64,000 nt of DNA from Micrococcus sp. (lineage in GTDB: Bacteria > Actinomycetota > Actinomycetes > Actinomycetales > Micrococcaceae), in assembly GCA_029961105.1 (NCBI GenBank), contig JASBVO010000006.1, positions 1 to 64,000 on the forward strand. The letters run 5' to 3'. Below the pieces are notes generated by a model. It worked only from the letters and a program-made list of their open reading frames with translations, did not search any database and was not told where the DNA came from. This document shows, piece by piece, positions 43,749 to 52,563 of the stretch (positions within the stretch are counted from its first letter, which is position 1; every line of letters begins with the position of its first letter). The position numbers were made by a program, and so were the translations under genes.

Positions 43749-45356
43749 CTACCGCTTGCGGTACAGGGCCTTGCGCTGGAACTTCGGCTCCGAGGTGACG
43801 AGCGCGCCCAGGGACCGGAAGATGTCCTCGTCCACCGTGCCCAGGATCGTGGTGGTGTGCACGTTGCAGCCGGCCAGATTGCGCAGCTCGGCCACGGCGC
43901 GCCGGGCGTTCTCGTCCTCCGCCGCGGAGACGGACAGGGCGATCAGTACCTCGTCCGTGTGCAGCCGTGGGTTGCGTGAGCCCAGGTGCTCGGTCTTGAG
44001 CGTCTGGATCGGCTCGATCGACTCGGGCGAGAGCAGGTGCACCGCGTCGTCGAGCCCGGCCAGGTGCTTCAGCGCGTTGAGCAGCATGGCCGCCGAGCAG
44101 CCCAGCAGCGGCGAGGTCTTGCCGGTGATGATGGTGCCGTCGGCCAGCTCGATCGCCGAGCCGGGCTCGCCGGTGCGCTCCTCCACGGCCAGGGCGGGCG
44201 CGACGACGGCGCGGTCCTCGAGCTTGCAGCCGGCCTTGGACATCACCAGGGCCACGCGCTGGGAGACGGTGTCGTCCAGGTCGTTGATGCGCTCGTCCAC
44301 CAGGGCCTTGTAGTAGCGGCGGATGATCTCCTGGCGGGAGGCCTCCCGGCAGACCGAGTCGTCCACGATGCAGTCCCCGGCCAGGTTCACGCCCATGTCC
44401 GTGGGGGAGGCATACGGGGAGGACCCGGTGAGCTCCTCCAGCAGGGTCTTCATCAGCGGGAAGACCTCGACGTCCCGGTTGTAGCTGGTGACCTGCTGGC
44501 CGTAGGCGGCCAGGTGGTAGGGGTCGATCAGGTTGACGTCGTCCAGGTCGGCCGTGGCCGCCTCGTAGGCGAGGTTCACCGGGTGCTCCAGTGGCAGGTT
44601 CCAGATCGGGAACGTCTCGAACTTGGCGTAGCCGGCCGCGATGCCCCGGGCGTGGTCGTGGTAGACCTGCGACAGGCAGGTGGCCAGCTTGCCGGAGCCC
44701 GGCCCCGGCGCGGTGACCACGATCAGGTCCCGCGAGGTCTCGGAGTACTCGTTGGCGCCGAAGCCCTGCTCGGAGACGATCCGGCGGGTGTCCTGGGGGT
44801 AACCGGGGATGATGCCGTGCCGGGCGACCTTCAGGCCTAGCCGCTCCAGCCGTTCCCGGAAGGCGTGGGCGATGTGGTTCGAGTCCTCCAGCTGGGTCAG
44901 CACCACGTGCTCCACCAGGAACCCGCGTTCGCGGAAGACGTCGATCAGCCGCAGCACGTCGTCTTCGTAGGGGATGCCGAGGTCCGCCCGGACCTTCTGC
45001 CGCTGCAGGTCCTTGGCGTTGATGCAGACGAGGATCTCGACCTCGTCCCGCAGCCGCTCCAGCATCGCGATCTTGTTGTCCGGGGTGAAGCCGGGCAGCA
45101 CGCGGGAGGCGTGCAGGTCGTCGAAGAGCTTGCCGCCCATCTCCAGGTAGAGCTTGCCGCCGATCTGCTGGCGCCGCTCATGGATGTGGTGCGACTGCAG
45201 CTCGATGTACTTCTCGCGGTCGAAGCCGACGGGGCGGGCGGGACCCCCCGGCCGGGCGGGGGTGGTGCCGCCGGCTGCCGGGCGGGGCGCGCCGTCGTCG
45301 TTCCCCGGGCCGGCAGCCGGGGTGGAGGGTGTGGGGCGGGGCTGGGGACGAGGCAG
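43749..45356 (-). CDS. DUF1846 family protein with uncertain start
   Basis: The frame covers a DUF1846 protein (usual length about 500 residues): [26 protein letters not shown] near the N-terminus, a P-loop-like [15 protein letters not shown], and [23 protein letters not shown]. The first ATG (45140) is too late: the family N-terminus [20 protein letters not shown] is encoded upstream, beginning at 45230. That frame continues to a TGA at 45359-45357 with no ATG, GTG or TTG, only a CTG at 45356, used here as a provisional start. A leaderless-looking GTG at 45360 lies in another frame, so a frameshift between 45230 and 45360 is possible. The function of DUF1846 proteins is unknown. Confidence 0.75.
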   Translation of the reverse strand: MPRPQPRPTPSTPAAGPGNDDGAPRPAAGGTTPARPGGPARPVGFDREKYIELQSHHIHERRQQIGGKLYLEMGGKLFDDLHASRVLPGFTPDNKIAMLERLRDEVEILVCINAKDLQRQKVRADLGIPYEDDVLRLIDVFRERGFLVEHVVLTQLEDSNHIAHAFRERLERLGLKVARHGIIPGYPQDTRRIVSEQGFGANEYSETSRDLIVVTAPGPGSGKLATCLSQVYHDHARGIAAGYAKFETFPIWNLPLEHPVNLAYEAATADLDDVNLIDPYHLAAYGQQVTSYNRDVEVFPLMKTLLEELTGSSPYASPTDMGVNLAGDCIVDDSVCREASRQEIIRRYYKALVDERINDLDDTVSQRVALVMSKAGCKLEDRAVVAPALAVEERTGEPGSAIELADGTIITGKTSPLLGCSAAMLLNALKHLAGLDDAVHLLSPESIEPIQTLKTEHLGSRNPRLHTDEVLIALSVSAAEDENARRAVAELRNLAGCNVHTTTILGTVDEDIFRSLGALVTSEPKFQRKALYRKR

Positions 45357-45406
45357 TCACGCGGACAAGCTAGCACCGGGCGGCACGGTCCGCAGGAAGG
45401 TCCGTC

Positions 45407-46342
45407 TCAGCCGGAGCGCTCGCGCCCGCGGAACTCACGCGGGCTGACCCCGTAGCGCTTCTTGAAGGCCGCGGAGAAGCTGAACGGGCTGGCGTACCCC
45501 ACCTGGCGGGACACGGAGGCCAGGGTGGCATCCGTGCGGTCCAGCAGGTCCGCACCGGCCGCCAGCCGCCACTGGGTCAGGTAGTTCATGGGTGACACGC
45601 CCAGGACCGTGTTGAAGCGCCGGGTCAGCGAGGCCCGGGACACGCTCGCGACCTCGGACAGCGTGTCCAGGCTCCACTCCGCGCCGGGGTCCGATTGGAT
45701 GGCCTCGGTGACCGCCCGGACCACGTCGTCCCGGTGGGCCGAGAGGAGGGTGGCGCGGTGCTCGACGTCCTGGTTCAGCCAGGTGCGCAGGGTGGCGACC
45801 AGGAGAACGTCGAGCAGCCGGTCCAGCAGGCTGTCCTGCCCCGGACCCTGCCGCCCGGCCTCCTCGGCCAGCAGGCGGACCAGCTCCGGGGCGGGATCGT
45901 GGACCAGCAACCACGGTGGAAGCGATCGGAGCATGAGCCGGCCGAGCTCGGAGCTGCTGCGGTAGCTGCCCACCAGCATCTCGTCCTCGCCGCGGGGATC
46001 GTTGCCCCAGGTGCGAAGACCCGTGGTCAGCTCACCGGAGAGGTCTCGCCCGTCCGGACCGGAACAGACTTGACCGGCGCCGATGGTGGCCCCGCCGGAC
46101 AGTCCGGGCCGCGAACTGAGCACATAGGCCGTGGGGGAGCGGACCACCAGGACATCACCGGCCTCGATACGGGTGGGCCGGGCGCCCTCGGCGGAGATCC
46201 AGCCACCGCCCTTCAGCACGGGCACCACGGACAGGGGTGCCTCGTCCTCCAGGCTGAGCTTCCAGGGCCTGCCCATGATGACGCGGAGCAGGAAGGCGTC
46301 CCGGGCGCGCGGCTGGGCCAGGAAATCTGACAGGAGGTCCAC
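45407..46342 (-). CDS. AraC-family regulator with cupin-type sensor domain
   Basis: A 311-residue regulator. The N-terminal half is a cupin_6-type domain (PLSVVPVLKGGGWISAEG and RIEAGDVLVVRSPTAYVLSS). The C-terminus has the two AraC helix-turn-helices: LDTLSEVASVSRASLTRRFN and ASVSRQVGYASPFSFSAAFKKRYGVSPREFR. TACACT lies six bases upstream of a GTG at 46342, matching a leaderless start; longer starts would add an implausible N-terminus. It is divergent from the NmrA-like gene, a common arrangement in which the regulator controls its neighbour. Confidence 0.87.
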   Translation of the reverse strand: MDLLSDFLAQPRARDAFLLRVIMGRPWKLSLEDEAPLSVVPVLKGGGWISAEGARPTRIEAGDVLVVRSPTAYVLSSRPGLSGGATIGAGQVCSGPDGRDLSGELTTGLRTWGNDPRGEDEMLVGSYRSSSELGRLMLRSLPPWLLVHDPAPELVRLLAEEAGRQGPGQDSLLDRLLDVLLVATLRTWLNQDVEHRATLLSAHRDDVVRAVTEAIQSDPGAEWSLDTLSEVASVSRASLTRRFNTVLGVSPMNYLTQWRLAAGADLLDRTDATLASVSRQVGYASPFSFSAAFKKRYGVSPREFRGRERSG

Positions 46343-46543
46343 GGGCTCAGTGTAGGGACGGGGAAGCGCCTGCCGGACGGCGGTGATCCGCCGGCGTATG
46401 CAGACGAGGATCGCCGCCATGGAGAACGCGGTCCGCTGCGGATGGAATGGGGTCAGCCCGGCAACGGGGCGCAGTGATCCGCCGGAGGACTCGGCCTCGC
46501 TGACCCCGGGCCTGCACCCACCACACACCTTCCAGGAGGAACC

Positions 46544-47413
46544 ATGTTCGTGATCTCAGGAGCCACCGGACGCGTCGGATCGGCCGTTGCCGCAGGACTG
46601 CTGGCGGCCGGGCAGCCGGTCCGTGTCCTCGTCCGGCGTCCGACCGCGGCCGAGGAGTGGCAGGTCCGCGGTGCCACAGTGTCCGTCGTGGACCTGCGCG
46701 ACCGTGCGGGCCTGTCGGCGGCACTCGAAGGAGCTACCGGCTTCTTCGCCATGATGCCCTTCGACCTGACCACCACCGATCTCGACGCCTATGCCCGGGA
46801 GGTCGTGGATTCCGTGGCCGGTGCGGTGCAGGACTCCGGCGTCGCCCACACGGTGATGCTGTCCTCCGGTGGCGCGGACCTGCCCGAGGGGACCGGACCG
46901 ATCGCCGGGTTGTACCTGATGGAGCAGGCCCTAGCCGGGACCGGCACCACCCTCACCGCCCTACGTCCCGGTCACTTCCAGGAGAAGGTCGGCGACGTGC
47001 TCGAGCCAGCCCGGCACGAGGGCATCTACCCGGTGTTCTCCTCCACGGCTGACGCCCCGGTGCCGATGAACGCCACCCGGGACATCGCCGCCGTCGCCGT
47101 CCAGGAATTCCTGGCGGACCCGACCCGCAGCGAGGTCGTCGACATCGTGGGACCGTCCTACACCGAGCGCGAGGTGGCCGAGACCCTCGGCCAGGCGCTG
47201 GGTCGTGAACTGCAGGTCGTGACCATCCCCGGGCCAGGCTGGCGGGGGGCCCTGATGGATGCCGGTTTCGCCCCGAACATCGCCGAGAGCCTGTCCGAGC
47301 TGTACCGGGCCGATGAACAGGGCCGGCTGGGTCCGCGGGGAGACCGCAGCGTCCCCGCGACCACGGAGCTGGCGACCACCATCAACGGCATGCTCGACGT
47401 GGTGAACGCCTGA
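46544..47413 (+). CDS. NAD(P)H-binding protein, NmrA/SDR-a5 type
   Basis: A 289-residue atypical short-chain dehydrogenase. MFVISGATGRVGSAVAAGLLAAG is the GATGxxG Rossmann motif, VRVLVRRP marks NADPH preference, and RPGHFQEKVGD corresponds to the RP(G/N) turn of NmrA/QOR2-like proteins. Members sense the redox state or reduce quinones. ATG 46544 follows CAGGAGGAACC. Its upstream region contains GGGGTCAGC and GCTGACCCC arms 41 bases apart (46449-46507), possible half-sites for the divergent AraC protein. Confidence 0.86.
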   Translation: MFVISGATGRVGSAVAAGLLAAGQPVRVLVRRPTAAEEWQVRGATVSVVDLRDRAGLSAALEGATGFFAMMPFDLTTTDLDAYAREVVDSVAGAVQDSGVAHTVMLSSGGADLPEGTGPIAGLYLMEQALAGTGTTLTALRPGHFQEKVGDVLEPARHEGIYPVFSSTADAPVPMNATRDIAAVAVQEFLADPTRSEVVDIVGPSYTEREVAETLGQALGRELQVVTIPGPGWRGALMDAGFAPNIAESLSELYRADEQGRLGPRGDRSVPATTELATTINGMLDVVNA

Positions 47414-47422
47414 GCGGATGGC

Positions 47423-48073
47423 CTACCCGGTGGTCGGCCGGTCGATCGCCAGCACCTCGCCCAGGGTGCCCCACTCGTTGCGGCCCAGCCGGGCCAACGG
47501 GTCCAGCCTCTTCGCCAGCGGCAGGCTGCGGCCGCGGGCATCGGTGCTGAGGGTGTCCGTGTCCACCGAGACGTGCACGACGTTGCCCAGCACCAGGAAG
47601 TTCCCGCCCACGGGGACCACGCGCTCCAGCGTGCACTCCATGACCGCCGGTGATCCGGCCACCCGCGGCGGGGCCACCACCACGGAGTCCTCTACGCCGA
47701 TGCCCGCCGCCTCGAACTCGCTGACCTCCGGGGCATAGGGCGCCGAGGACTGGTTGGCCTGCTCGAACTGCGGCCGGGAGACCAGCGAGATGGTGAACTG
47801 GCCGGTCGCCTCGACGTTGTTCAGTGAGTCCTTGCGCGTGGTCGAGGAGAACAGCACGATCGGCGGCTGTTCCGAGGCCATGGTGAAGAAGGAGTGCGGG
47901 GCCAGGTTCGCCGTACCGTCGGCGGACAGGGACCCGACCCAGGCGATCGGCCGCGGGATGAGGATCGACTTCACCAGCAGGGTCGTCTCCCGGTCGCCCA
48001 GGACCGCGGGATCGAACTCGGTGCGCCGCGGGGTGGGTTCGGGATTCCGTCCGGTGCTCGGCTGGCTGCTCAT
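47423..48073 (-). CDS. Flavin reductase family protein
   Basis: A 216-residue FMN-binding split-barrel protein. LVKSILIPRPIAWVGSLSADGTANLAPHSFFTMAS is the flavin-binding N-terminal signature of the family, followed by FSSTTRKDSLNNVEATGQFTISL. It probably reduces or binds FMN in the cytoplasm; such proteins often serve monooxygenases, but none is adjacent. The ATG at 48073 is preferred; a GTG six codons upstream is possible. It ends nine bases from the convergent NmrA-like gene. Confidence 0.87.
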   Translation of the reverse strand: MSSQPSTGRNPEPTPRRTEFDPAVLGDRETTLLVKSILIPRPIAWVGSLSADGTANLAPHSFFTMASEQPPIVLFSSTTRKDSLNNVEATGQFTISLVSRPQFEQANQSSAPYAPEVSEFEAAGIGVEDSVVVAPPRVAGSPAVMECTLERVVPVGGNFLVLGNVVHVSVDTDTLSTDARGRSLPLAKRLDPLARLGRNEWGTLGEVLAIDRPTTG

Positions 48074-48279
48074 GCGCCCAGTCTGCCGCACCGCCGGGGT
48101 TGCGGCTCGCTGCGCGGCGGCGGACGGAGTCGATGCGCGGCCGCGCGCCCGCTGGGCGGCACTCCACAGGAGTCCGGTAACCCGGTCCCGTCCCCAGCGG
48201 CCGGTTCCGCCAGCTCACGACGCCGGCCGGTTCCCTAGCGTCGGAGAGGTCACCTTCCCGTTCGTCCAGGAGGACAGGC

Positions 48280-48771
48280 ATGAAGACCGGTCACGGTGCC
48301 CCGCCGCCGCTCATCGAGATCGTGCAGACGCCCGTGCCGGTGTTGCCCGGGGGCGCCGCCACGGTGCCGGTGCCCGTGCTGAACCAGGAGGCGCTCTGCC
48401 ACCACGCGGTGCAGGCGGCCCAATCGGTCGTCCCGGACGAGTCCCTGATCTGGCTGCTGGAGACGGCGGTGGCCCAGCTGCACCAGGTGGTCGCGGAACT
48501 GGGCCGGGTCGGGGCCGGGACGCGGCAGGTCGCCGAACGGGTCCACGCGTTGCAGGCCATCGACTGGGAGTCCCCGGCCGGTGCGGCCTTCGCGGAGCGG
48601 AGCCAGCGGTTGCGCCTCCGGGCAGAGCAACTGGCCTCCACCGCCGAGGAACAGGCCGTCCTCGGGCGCGCGGCGATCGACGACCTGCACCAGCGGATCG
48701 GCAGGCTGCGGGCAGAGCTCGCCGCGGCCCGCGCCGTGCTCACCACCGCCGCCACGCTGGGGGTGTGCTGA
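48280..48771 (+). CDS. Helical protein with WXG-like turn, coupled to a lipase-like protein
   Basis: A 163-residue protein that I do not recognise as a named family. After a proline-rich start (PPPLIEIVQTPVPVLPGG) it consists of long amphipathic helices: LIWLLETAVAQLHQVVAEL, then IDWESPAGAAFAERSQRLRLRAEQL. The WESPAGAAF turn between helices resembles the WxG/WSPAAxAF turn of ESX (WXG100) proteins. No signal peptide is visible. ATG 48280 has CCAGGAGGACAGGC. Its stop overlaps the ATG of the next gene (TGATG), so the two products are made together and may interact. No type VII secretion genes are in the window. Confidence 0.7.
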   Translation: MKTGHGAPPPLIEIVQTPVPVLPGGAATVPVPVLNQEALCHHAVQAAQSVVPDESLIWLLETAVAQLHQVVAELGRVGAGTRQVAERVHALQAIDWESPAGAAFAERSQRLRLRAEQLASTAEEQAVLGRAAIDDLHQRIGRLRAELAAARAVLTTAATLGVC

Positions 48772-50522
48772 TGGAGCGGGGGTACTCCGGGGTCGGCCGG
48801 CCGGGGCTCCTGGAGGGCTGGCCGCAGGGGGACGCCTACGGCCGCACGGCACCCGGCCCGGGCCCGGCCCTGAGCGGCAGGTCGGCCGCCATGGGGTCCT
48901 CGTTCTCCGTCCGTGGTGGACCGACGAGCATCCACGCGAACCTGGACGAACTCGAACGGGGCAGCGTGCTGCTGGCGGAGGCCGCGGCGGAATCGACCGC
49001 GCTCGCCGTCCGGGCCGCCGGCTGGGGCTCGCTGATGACCCTGGCTGCCCAGCAGAGTGCCCTGGCCGGCGCCCTGGGATCACGCACCGCGGAGTTGTCG
49101 TCCGGGCTGCTGGCCGTGGGTGCGGAGGCCGAGGTGCTGGAGCAGGCCGTCGGCTTCTCGGTCCGGTCCTACCGGGAGGCCGAGGAGCGGGCCCAGAGAC
49201 TCGTGCAGGACATCGCAGGAGTCCCAGCCCTCGTCCTGGCGCTGGGGCTCGGCTGGGCGGACCGGCCCGTACCGGTCCCGGTCGCTGACATCGGCGTACA
49301 GGGCGCTCCAGAGGCCCTCGCCGCAGTACTCGGAGTCGGGTCCGGCGGGCTGGCCACAGGCTTCTGGATCACCTCAGACGTCACGGGTCGCCTGGCCCGT
49401 GACGACGGCCGCTCCGGTCCGCTCACCGGTCCCGAGCGCCTGTATCCGCTGATCGCCACCGGCGGGATCATGAGCGGCATCGTGCAGATCGGTCCGGTAC
49501 GGGTTCGGTCCGTCGGAGCGCCCCAAGCTCATGAGCTCGACGGCTCCCTCATCGGCCTGATGGACCATCTCGACCAGGCCCGGGAGGACGTGGCCGGTCC
49601 CGGCACCGTGCAGGTCACCCGGGTCTCCCCGGACGCCGAGGACGCGCCCGAACGGGTCTGGGTGGTGGCGATCCCCGGCACGCAGGGCGGGGACTACCGG
49701 GACGCGGACGGCTGGTCGACCAACCCCTTCGACACCGGCGGCAACGGTGAGGCGATGGCGCTGGACTCCCAGCACGTGGCGAAGGGGATCCACGAGGCCC
49801 TCGTGGCGGCGGGCGCGCAGCCCGGGGACGCTGTGGTGCCCATGGGATACAGCCAAGGTGGCATCCACGCGGCCCGCCTTGCCGCCGACCCCCGGCTCGC
49901 CGAGGCCTATGACATGCAGGGGCTGGTCACCGTGGGCTCTCCCACCGGGGAGATCGCACTGGATCAGAACATCGAGGCTCTGCACCTGGAGCATGACCAG
50001 GACGCGGTCACCGGGCTGGACGGGCGGGGCAATCCCCAGGGCGTCAACCGCACCACCGTGACGTTCTCGGGCTACGTGGAGGGCGTCGAGCCCGCGGAAC
50101 CCTCCCTGCTCAGTGCGCACGAGTTCGGCAACTACCGCGCCCACGTCGCGCAACTGGACGGCCAGCGCGGCGCCGCCAGCCCGGACGCGGACCGCCTGGC
50201 ACCGGCCCGCGAGCACCTCGCCTGGCTCACCACCGGAACGGCCGTCTCCCGGACCGTCACGCTGGAGCGGACCAGGCCGGGCCGGCCCCGGAACCCGCTG
50301 ACGGCAGGGCTGGGGCATCAATTCCGTTCCCGGGGTGAGGTCCGGACCGAGGGTGCCACTCCCGCGTCGGGCCCCACGCCCGGGGCAGGCACCATGTCCA
50401 CGGCAGGCCGCACGGCCTCAGTCGCCCCCACGCCCGCGGCGGGCTCCACGCCCTCGGCGGGCCCCGCCCCGCGAACATCCCCGCCTCACGAGCACCCCCG
50501 GCTCCGGTCGGCAACGCCGTGA
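48771..50522 (+). CDS. Lipase-like protein with N-terminal helical domain
   Basis: A 583-residue protein. Residues about 45-165 are helical and Ala-rich (IHANLDELERGSVLLAEAAAE...), like the N-terminal halves of ESX/LXG-type proteins. Residues about 250-480 look like an alpha/beta hydrolase: VWVVAIPGTQGGDYRD, nucleophile elbow PMGYSQGGIHAARLA, an acidic loop EHDQDAVTGLDG and a possible His in SAHEFGNY. The C-terminal 75 residues are low complexity with TPASGPTPGAG-type repeats. There is no signal peptide. The paired upstream gene and domain order recall secreted lipase-type toxins or cell-wall-active enzymes, but no immunity gene is obvious. I assign only the fold. Confidence 0.7.
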   Translation: MERGYSGVGRPGLLEGWPQGDAYGRTAPGPGPALSGRSAAMGSSFSVRGGPTSIHANLDELERGSVLLAEAAAESTALAVRAAGWGSLMTLAAQQSALAGALGSRTAELSSGLLAVGAEAEVLEQAVGFSVRSYREAEERAQRLVQDIAGVPALVLALGLGWADRPVPVPVADIGVQGAPEALAAVLGVGSGGLATGFWITSDVTGRLARDDGRSGPLTGPERLYPLIATGGIMSGIVQIGPVRVRSVGAPQAHELDGSLIGLMDHLDQAREDVAGPGTVQVTRVSPDAEDAPERVWVVAIPGTQGGDYRDADGWSTNPFDTGGNGEAMALDSQHVAKGIHEALVAAGAQPGDAVVPMGYSQGGIHAARLAADPRLAEAYDMQGLVTVGSPTGEIALDQNIEALHLEHDQDAVTGLDGRGNPQGVNRTTVTFSGYVEGVEPAEPSLLSAHEFGNYRAHVAQLDGQRGAASPDADRLAPAREHLAWLTTGTAVSRTVTLERTRPGRPRNPLTAGLGHQFRSRGEVRTEGATPASGPTPGAGTMSTAGRTASVAPTPAAGSTPSAGPAPRTSPPHEHPRLRSATP

Positions 50523-50575
50523 ACCCCGTCGACCTCGACCGGCCGGTCCCGGAAGGCCGCGGACGGCTCCTGGGT

Positions 50576-50992
50576 TCAGCCCTTGGAGCCGGGCGTGAGC
50601 ATCCCGAGGACACCATTGGCGAGCATCGAGACGATGGAGATGATGATCGCGGCCAGCACCGCGGTCCACCAGAAGGCGTCCACGGTGACCTGCATCGGCA
50701 GGTAGGAGGTGAGCCAGACCGTCAGCATCAGCATGCCGGCGTTGATGATGATCGTGAACAGCCCCAGCGTCAGGCAGGTGAGTGGAATCGACAGGAACGA
50801 GATGACCGGCTTGACCACCGCGTTCACGGCCCCGAAGACCAGGCCGATCACCAGGTAGGCGATCACCAGGTTCAGCGAGGGGTCACCGGTGTCGGCGAAG
50901 GTCTCGCTGGGGATGACCTCCATGCCGGGCAGGAGCCAGGTGGCCGCCCACAGGGCCAGCGCGTTGATGATGACGCGGAGCACGAATTTCAT
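50576..50992 (-). CDS. Phage holin family 4 (DUF360/YvlD-type) membrane protein
   Basis: A 138-residue membrane protein with four hydrophobic helices: FVLRVIINALALWAATWLLPG, LVIAYLVIGLVFGAVNAVVKP, LTLGLFTIIINAGMLMLTVWL and FWWTAVLAAIIISIVSMLANG. The NAVVKPVISFLSIPLTCLTLG motif after helix two is the hallmark of the Phage_hol_4_2/YvlD family, common in chromosomes and not evidence of a prophage. The ATG at 50992 is chosen because the family begins with this helix; upstream extension is low complexity. Its function is unclear. Confidence 0.85.
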   Translation of the reverse strand: MKFVLRVIINALALWAATWLLPGMEVIPSETFADTGDPSLNLVIAYLVIGLVFGAVNAVVKPVISFLSIPLTCLTLGLFTIIINAGMLMLTVWLTSYLPMQVTVDAFWWTAVLAAIIISIVSMLANGVLGMLTPGSKG

Positions 50993-51240
50993 GCGCACAT
51001 CGTCCCACGCCAACCGGGTCGCCCGGTGATCCAGGGCAGACGTGGCCGCTCGCACGGTAGTAGGCGGTACCGGGTCCGGCGCGGCAACCGGCAGGGCAGT
51101 GCAGCGCGGGACCAATCGGATCCCGGCGACGGCCCGCTGGAGGCAATCCGTCCGGGCGGCGGCGGCACAGTGGGCGGTCCGTCGGGAGTTCGGCGTGATC
51201 CGGGGCTCATTCGTCCGCGCCCGGACTAGGCTGGTGAGCC

Positions 51241-52341
51241 ATGAACGAACCGCATCCCATCCGTCCGCGTCCGGTCCTCGGCAGGCTCCCCGCCTACGCC
51301 GCCGGGAAGCCTCCCGCGCCGGTGGAGGGGCTGGTCTCCTACAAGCTCGCCTCCAACGAGAACCCCTACGGGCCGGTGCCGGCGGTGCGCCGGGTCATCG
51401 AGCGCTTCGACGCGATCGCCCGCTACCCGGACCCGCTGTCCACCGCACTGCGGGAGCGGCTGTCCGCGCATCTCGGCGTGGGCGCCCAGGACATCGTCAC
51501 GGGTGCCGGATCGCTCGGGGCGCTGACCCAGATCATCACCACCTTCGCCGGGACCGGGGAGGACGGCACTCCGGACGAGGTGATCTTCGCCTGGCGCTCC
51601 TTCGAGGCCTACCCGATCGTGGTCCGCTCCTCCGGGGCGCGGGACGTCCAGGTGCCGTTGACGCAGGACTTCCGCCACGACCTGGACGCCATGGCCGCGG
51701 CCATCACCGAGCACACCCGCGTGATCCTGCTGTGCACCCCCAACAACCCGACCGGTCCGGTGCTGACCACCCAGGAGGTCGAGGACTTCCTGGTGAAGGT
51801 CCCCAGGCACGTGCTCGTGGTCATCGACGAGGCGTACCAGGAGTTCGTCCGCCAGCCGGACGCCGTCGACGGGCTGGACGTGTTCTCCCGTCACCCGAAC
51901 GTGGCCGTGCTGCGGACCTTCTCCAAGGCCCACGGCTTGGCGAACCTGCGCGTGGGCTACTCCGTGAGCCATCCCCACGTCACCCAGTACCTGCGGGTGC
52001 TCGCGACCCCGTTCGCGGTGTCCTCGCTGGCCGAACAGGCGGCGATCGCCTCGCTGGACCACCTCGAGGACGTCATGGAGCGCGTCGAGACCGTGGTCAC
52101 CGAGCGGCAGAAGGTGGTGGCCGGGCTGGCCGAGGCCGGCTGGAGCGTCCCGGACACCCAGGCCAACTTCGTCTGGCTGGACCTGGGGGACCGGACCCCA
52201 GGGTTCGTGGAGGCCGCCGCCCGTCAGGCACTGTCCGTGCGGGGTTTCGGCACCGAGGGCGTGCGTGTCTCCGTCGGCGAGCAGGAGGCCAACGCCCGGT
52301 TCCTGCGGCTGTGCCGGGAGTTCGGGGCCCCGGGGGCCTGA
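51241..52341 (+). CDS. hisC: Histidinol-phosphate aminotransferase
   Basis: A 366-residue PLP-dependent class I/II aminotransferase. KLASNENPYGPVPAVRRVI is the typical HisC N-terminus, TPNNPTGPVLT and VVIDEAYQEF line the cofactor, and RTFSKAHGLANLRVGYSV carries the Schiff-base Lys; the end is VRVSVGEQEANARFL. It transfers an amino group to imidazole-acetol phosphate, but actinobacterial copies outside a his operon may prefer aromatic substrates. TAGGCT lies eight bases before the ATG with no clear RBS, so the leader is very short. It precedes the 2-oxoacid dehydrogenase operon. Confidence 0.9.
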   Translation: MNEPHPIRPRPVLGRLPAYAAGKPPAPVEGLVSYKLASNENPYGPVPAVRRVIERFDAIARYPDPLSTALRERLSAHLGVGAQDIVTGAGSLGALTQIITTFAGTGEDGTPDEVIFAWRSFEAYPIVVRSSGARDVQVPLTQDFRHDLDAMAAAITEHTRVILLCTPNNPTGPVLTTQEVEDFLVKVPRHVLVVIDEAYQEFVRQPDAVDGLDVFSRHPNVAVLRTFSKAHGLANLRVGYSVSHPHVTQYLRVLATPFAVSSLAEQAAIASLDHLEDVMERVETVVTERQKVVAGLAEAGWSVPDTQANFVWLDLGDRTPGFVEAAARQALSVRGFGTEGVRVSVGEQEANARFLRLCREFGAPGA

Positions 52342-52501
52342 GCCGCGCCCGCCCGTCCGCATCTCACCCGGCTCGCCTGACGAATCCCCGCGATTCCGTC
52401 CGGGAAAAGTCCGTGTCACCGGGAAGGACGGGGCCGCATGACCCCGTAGCCGCCCTTGTAACCGTCCTTGTAGTCGTCGTTCGCAGAACGCGCGAGTATG
52501 C

Positions 52502-52530
52502 CGGTCCCGGTCTAGGCTGGACCGGGACCG
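52502..52530. promoter_or_regulatory. Palindrome enclosing the -10 of the 2-oxoacid dehydrogenase operon
   Basis: Perfect 11-bp arms (CGGTCCCGGTC and GACCGGGACCG) flank TAGGCTG, whose TAGGCT (52513-52518) is a plausible -10, 45 bases before the E1alpha GTG. Placing a palindrome around a -10 suggests an operator; a leader hairpin is the alternative. Confidence 0.55.
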
Positions 52531-52563
52531 ACGCCGGGTGCGTCGGCATGGAAGGAGTTCTCC

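Noticed and set aside
46449-46507. GGGGTCAGC/GCTGACCCC arms as a terminator
   Set aside because: The arms are 41 bases apart and lie upstream of both genes; they are noted only as possible regulator half-sites.
50576-50992. Holin-family protein taken as a sign of a prophage
   Set aside because: This YvlD-type family is chromosomal in many bacteria and no phage structural, integrase or lysis genes are near.
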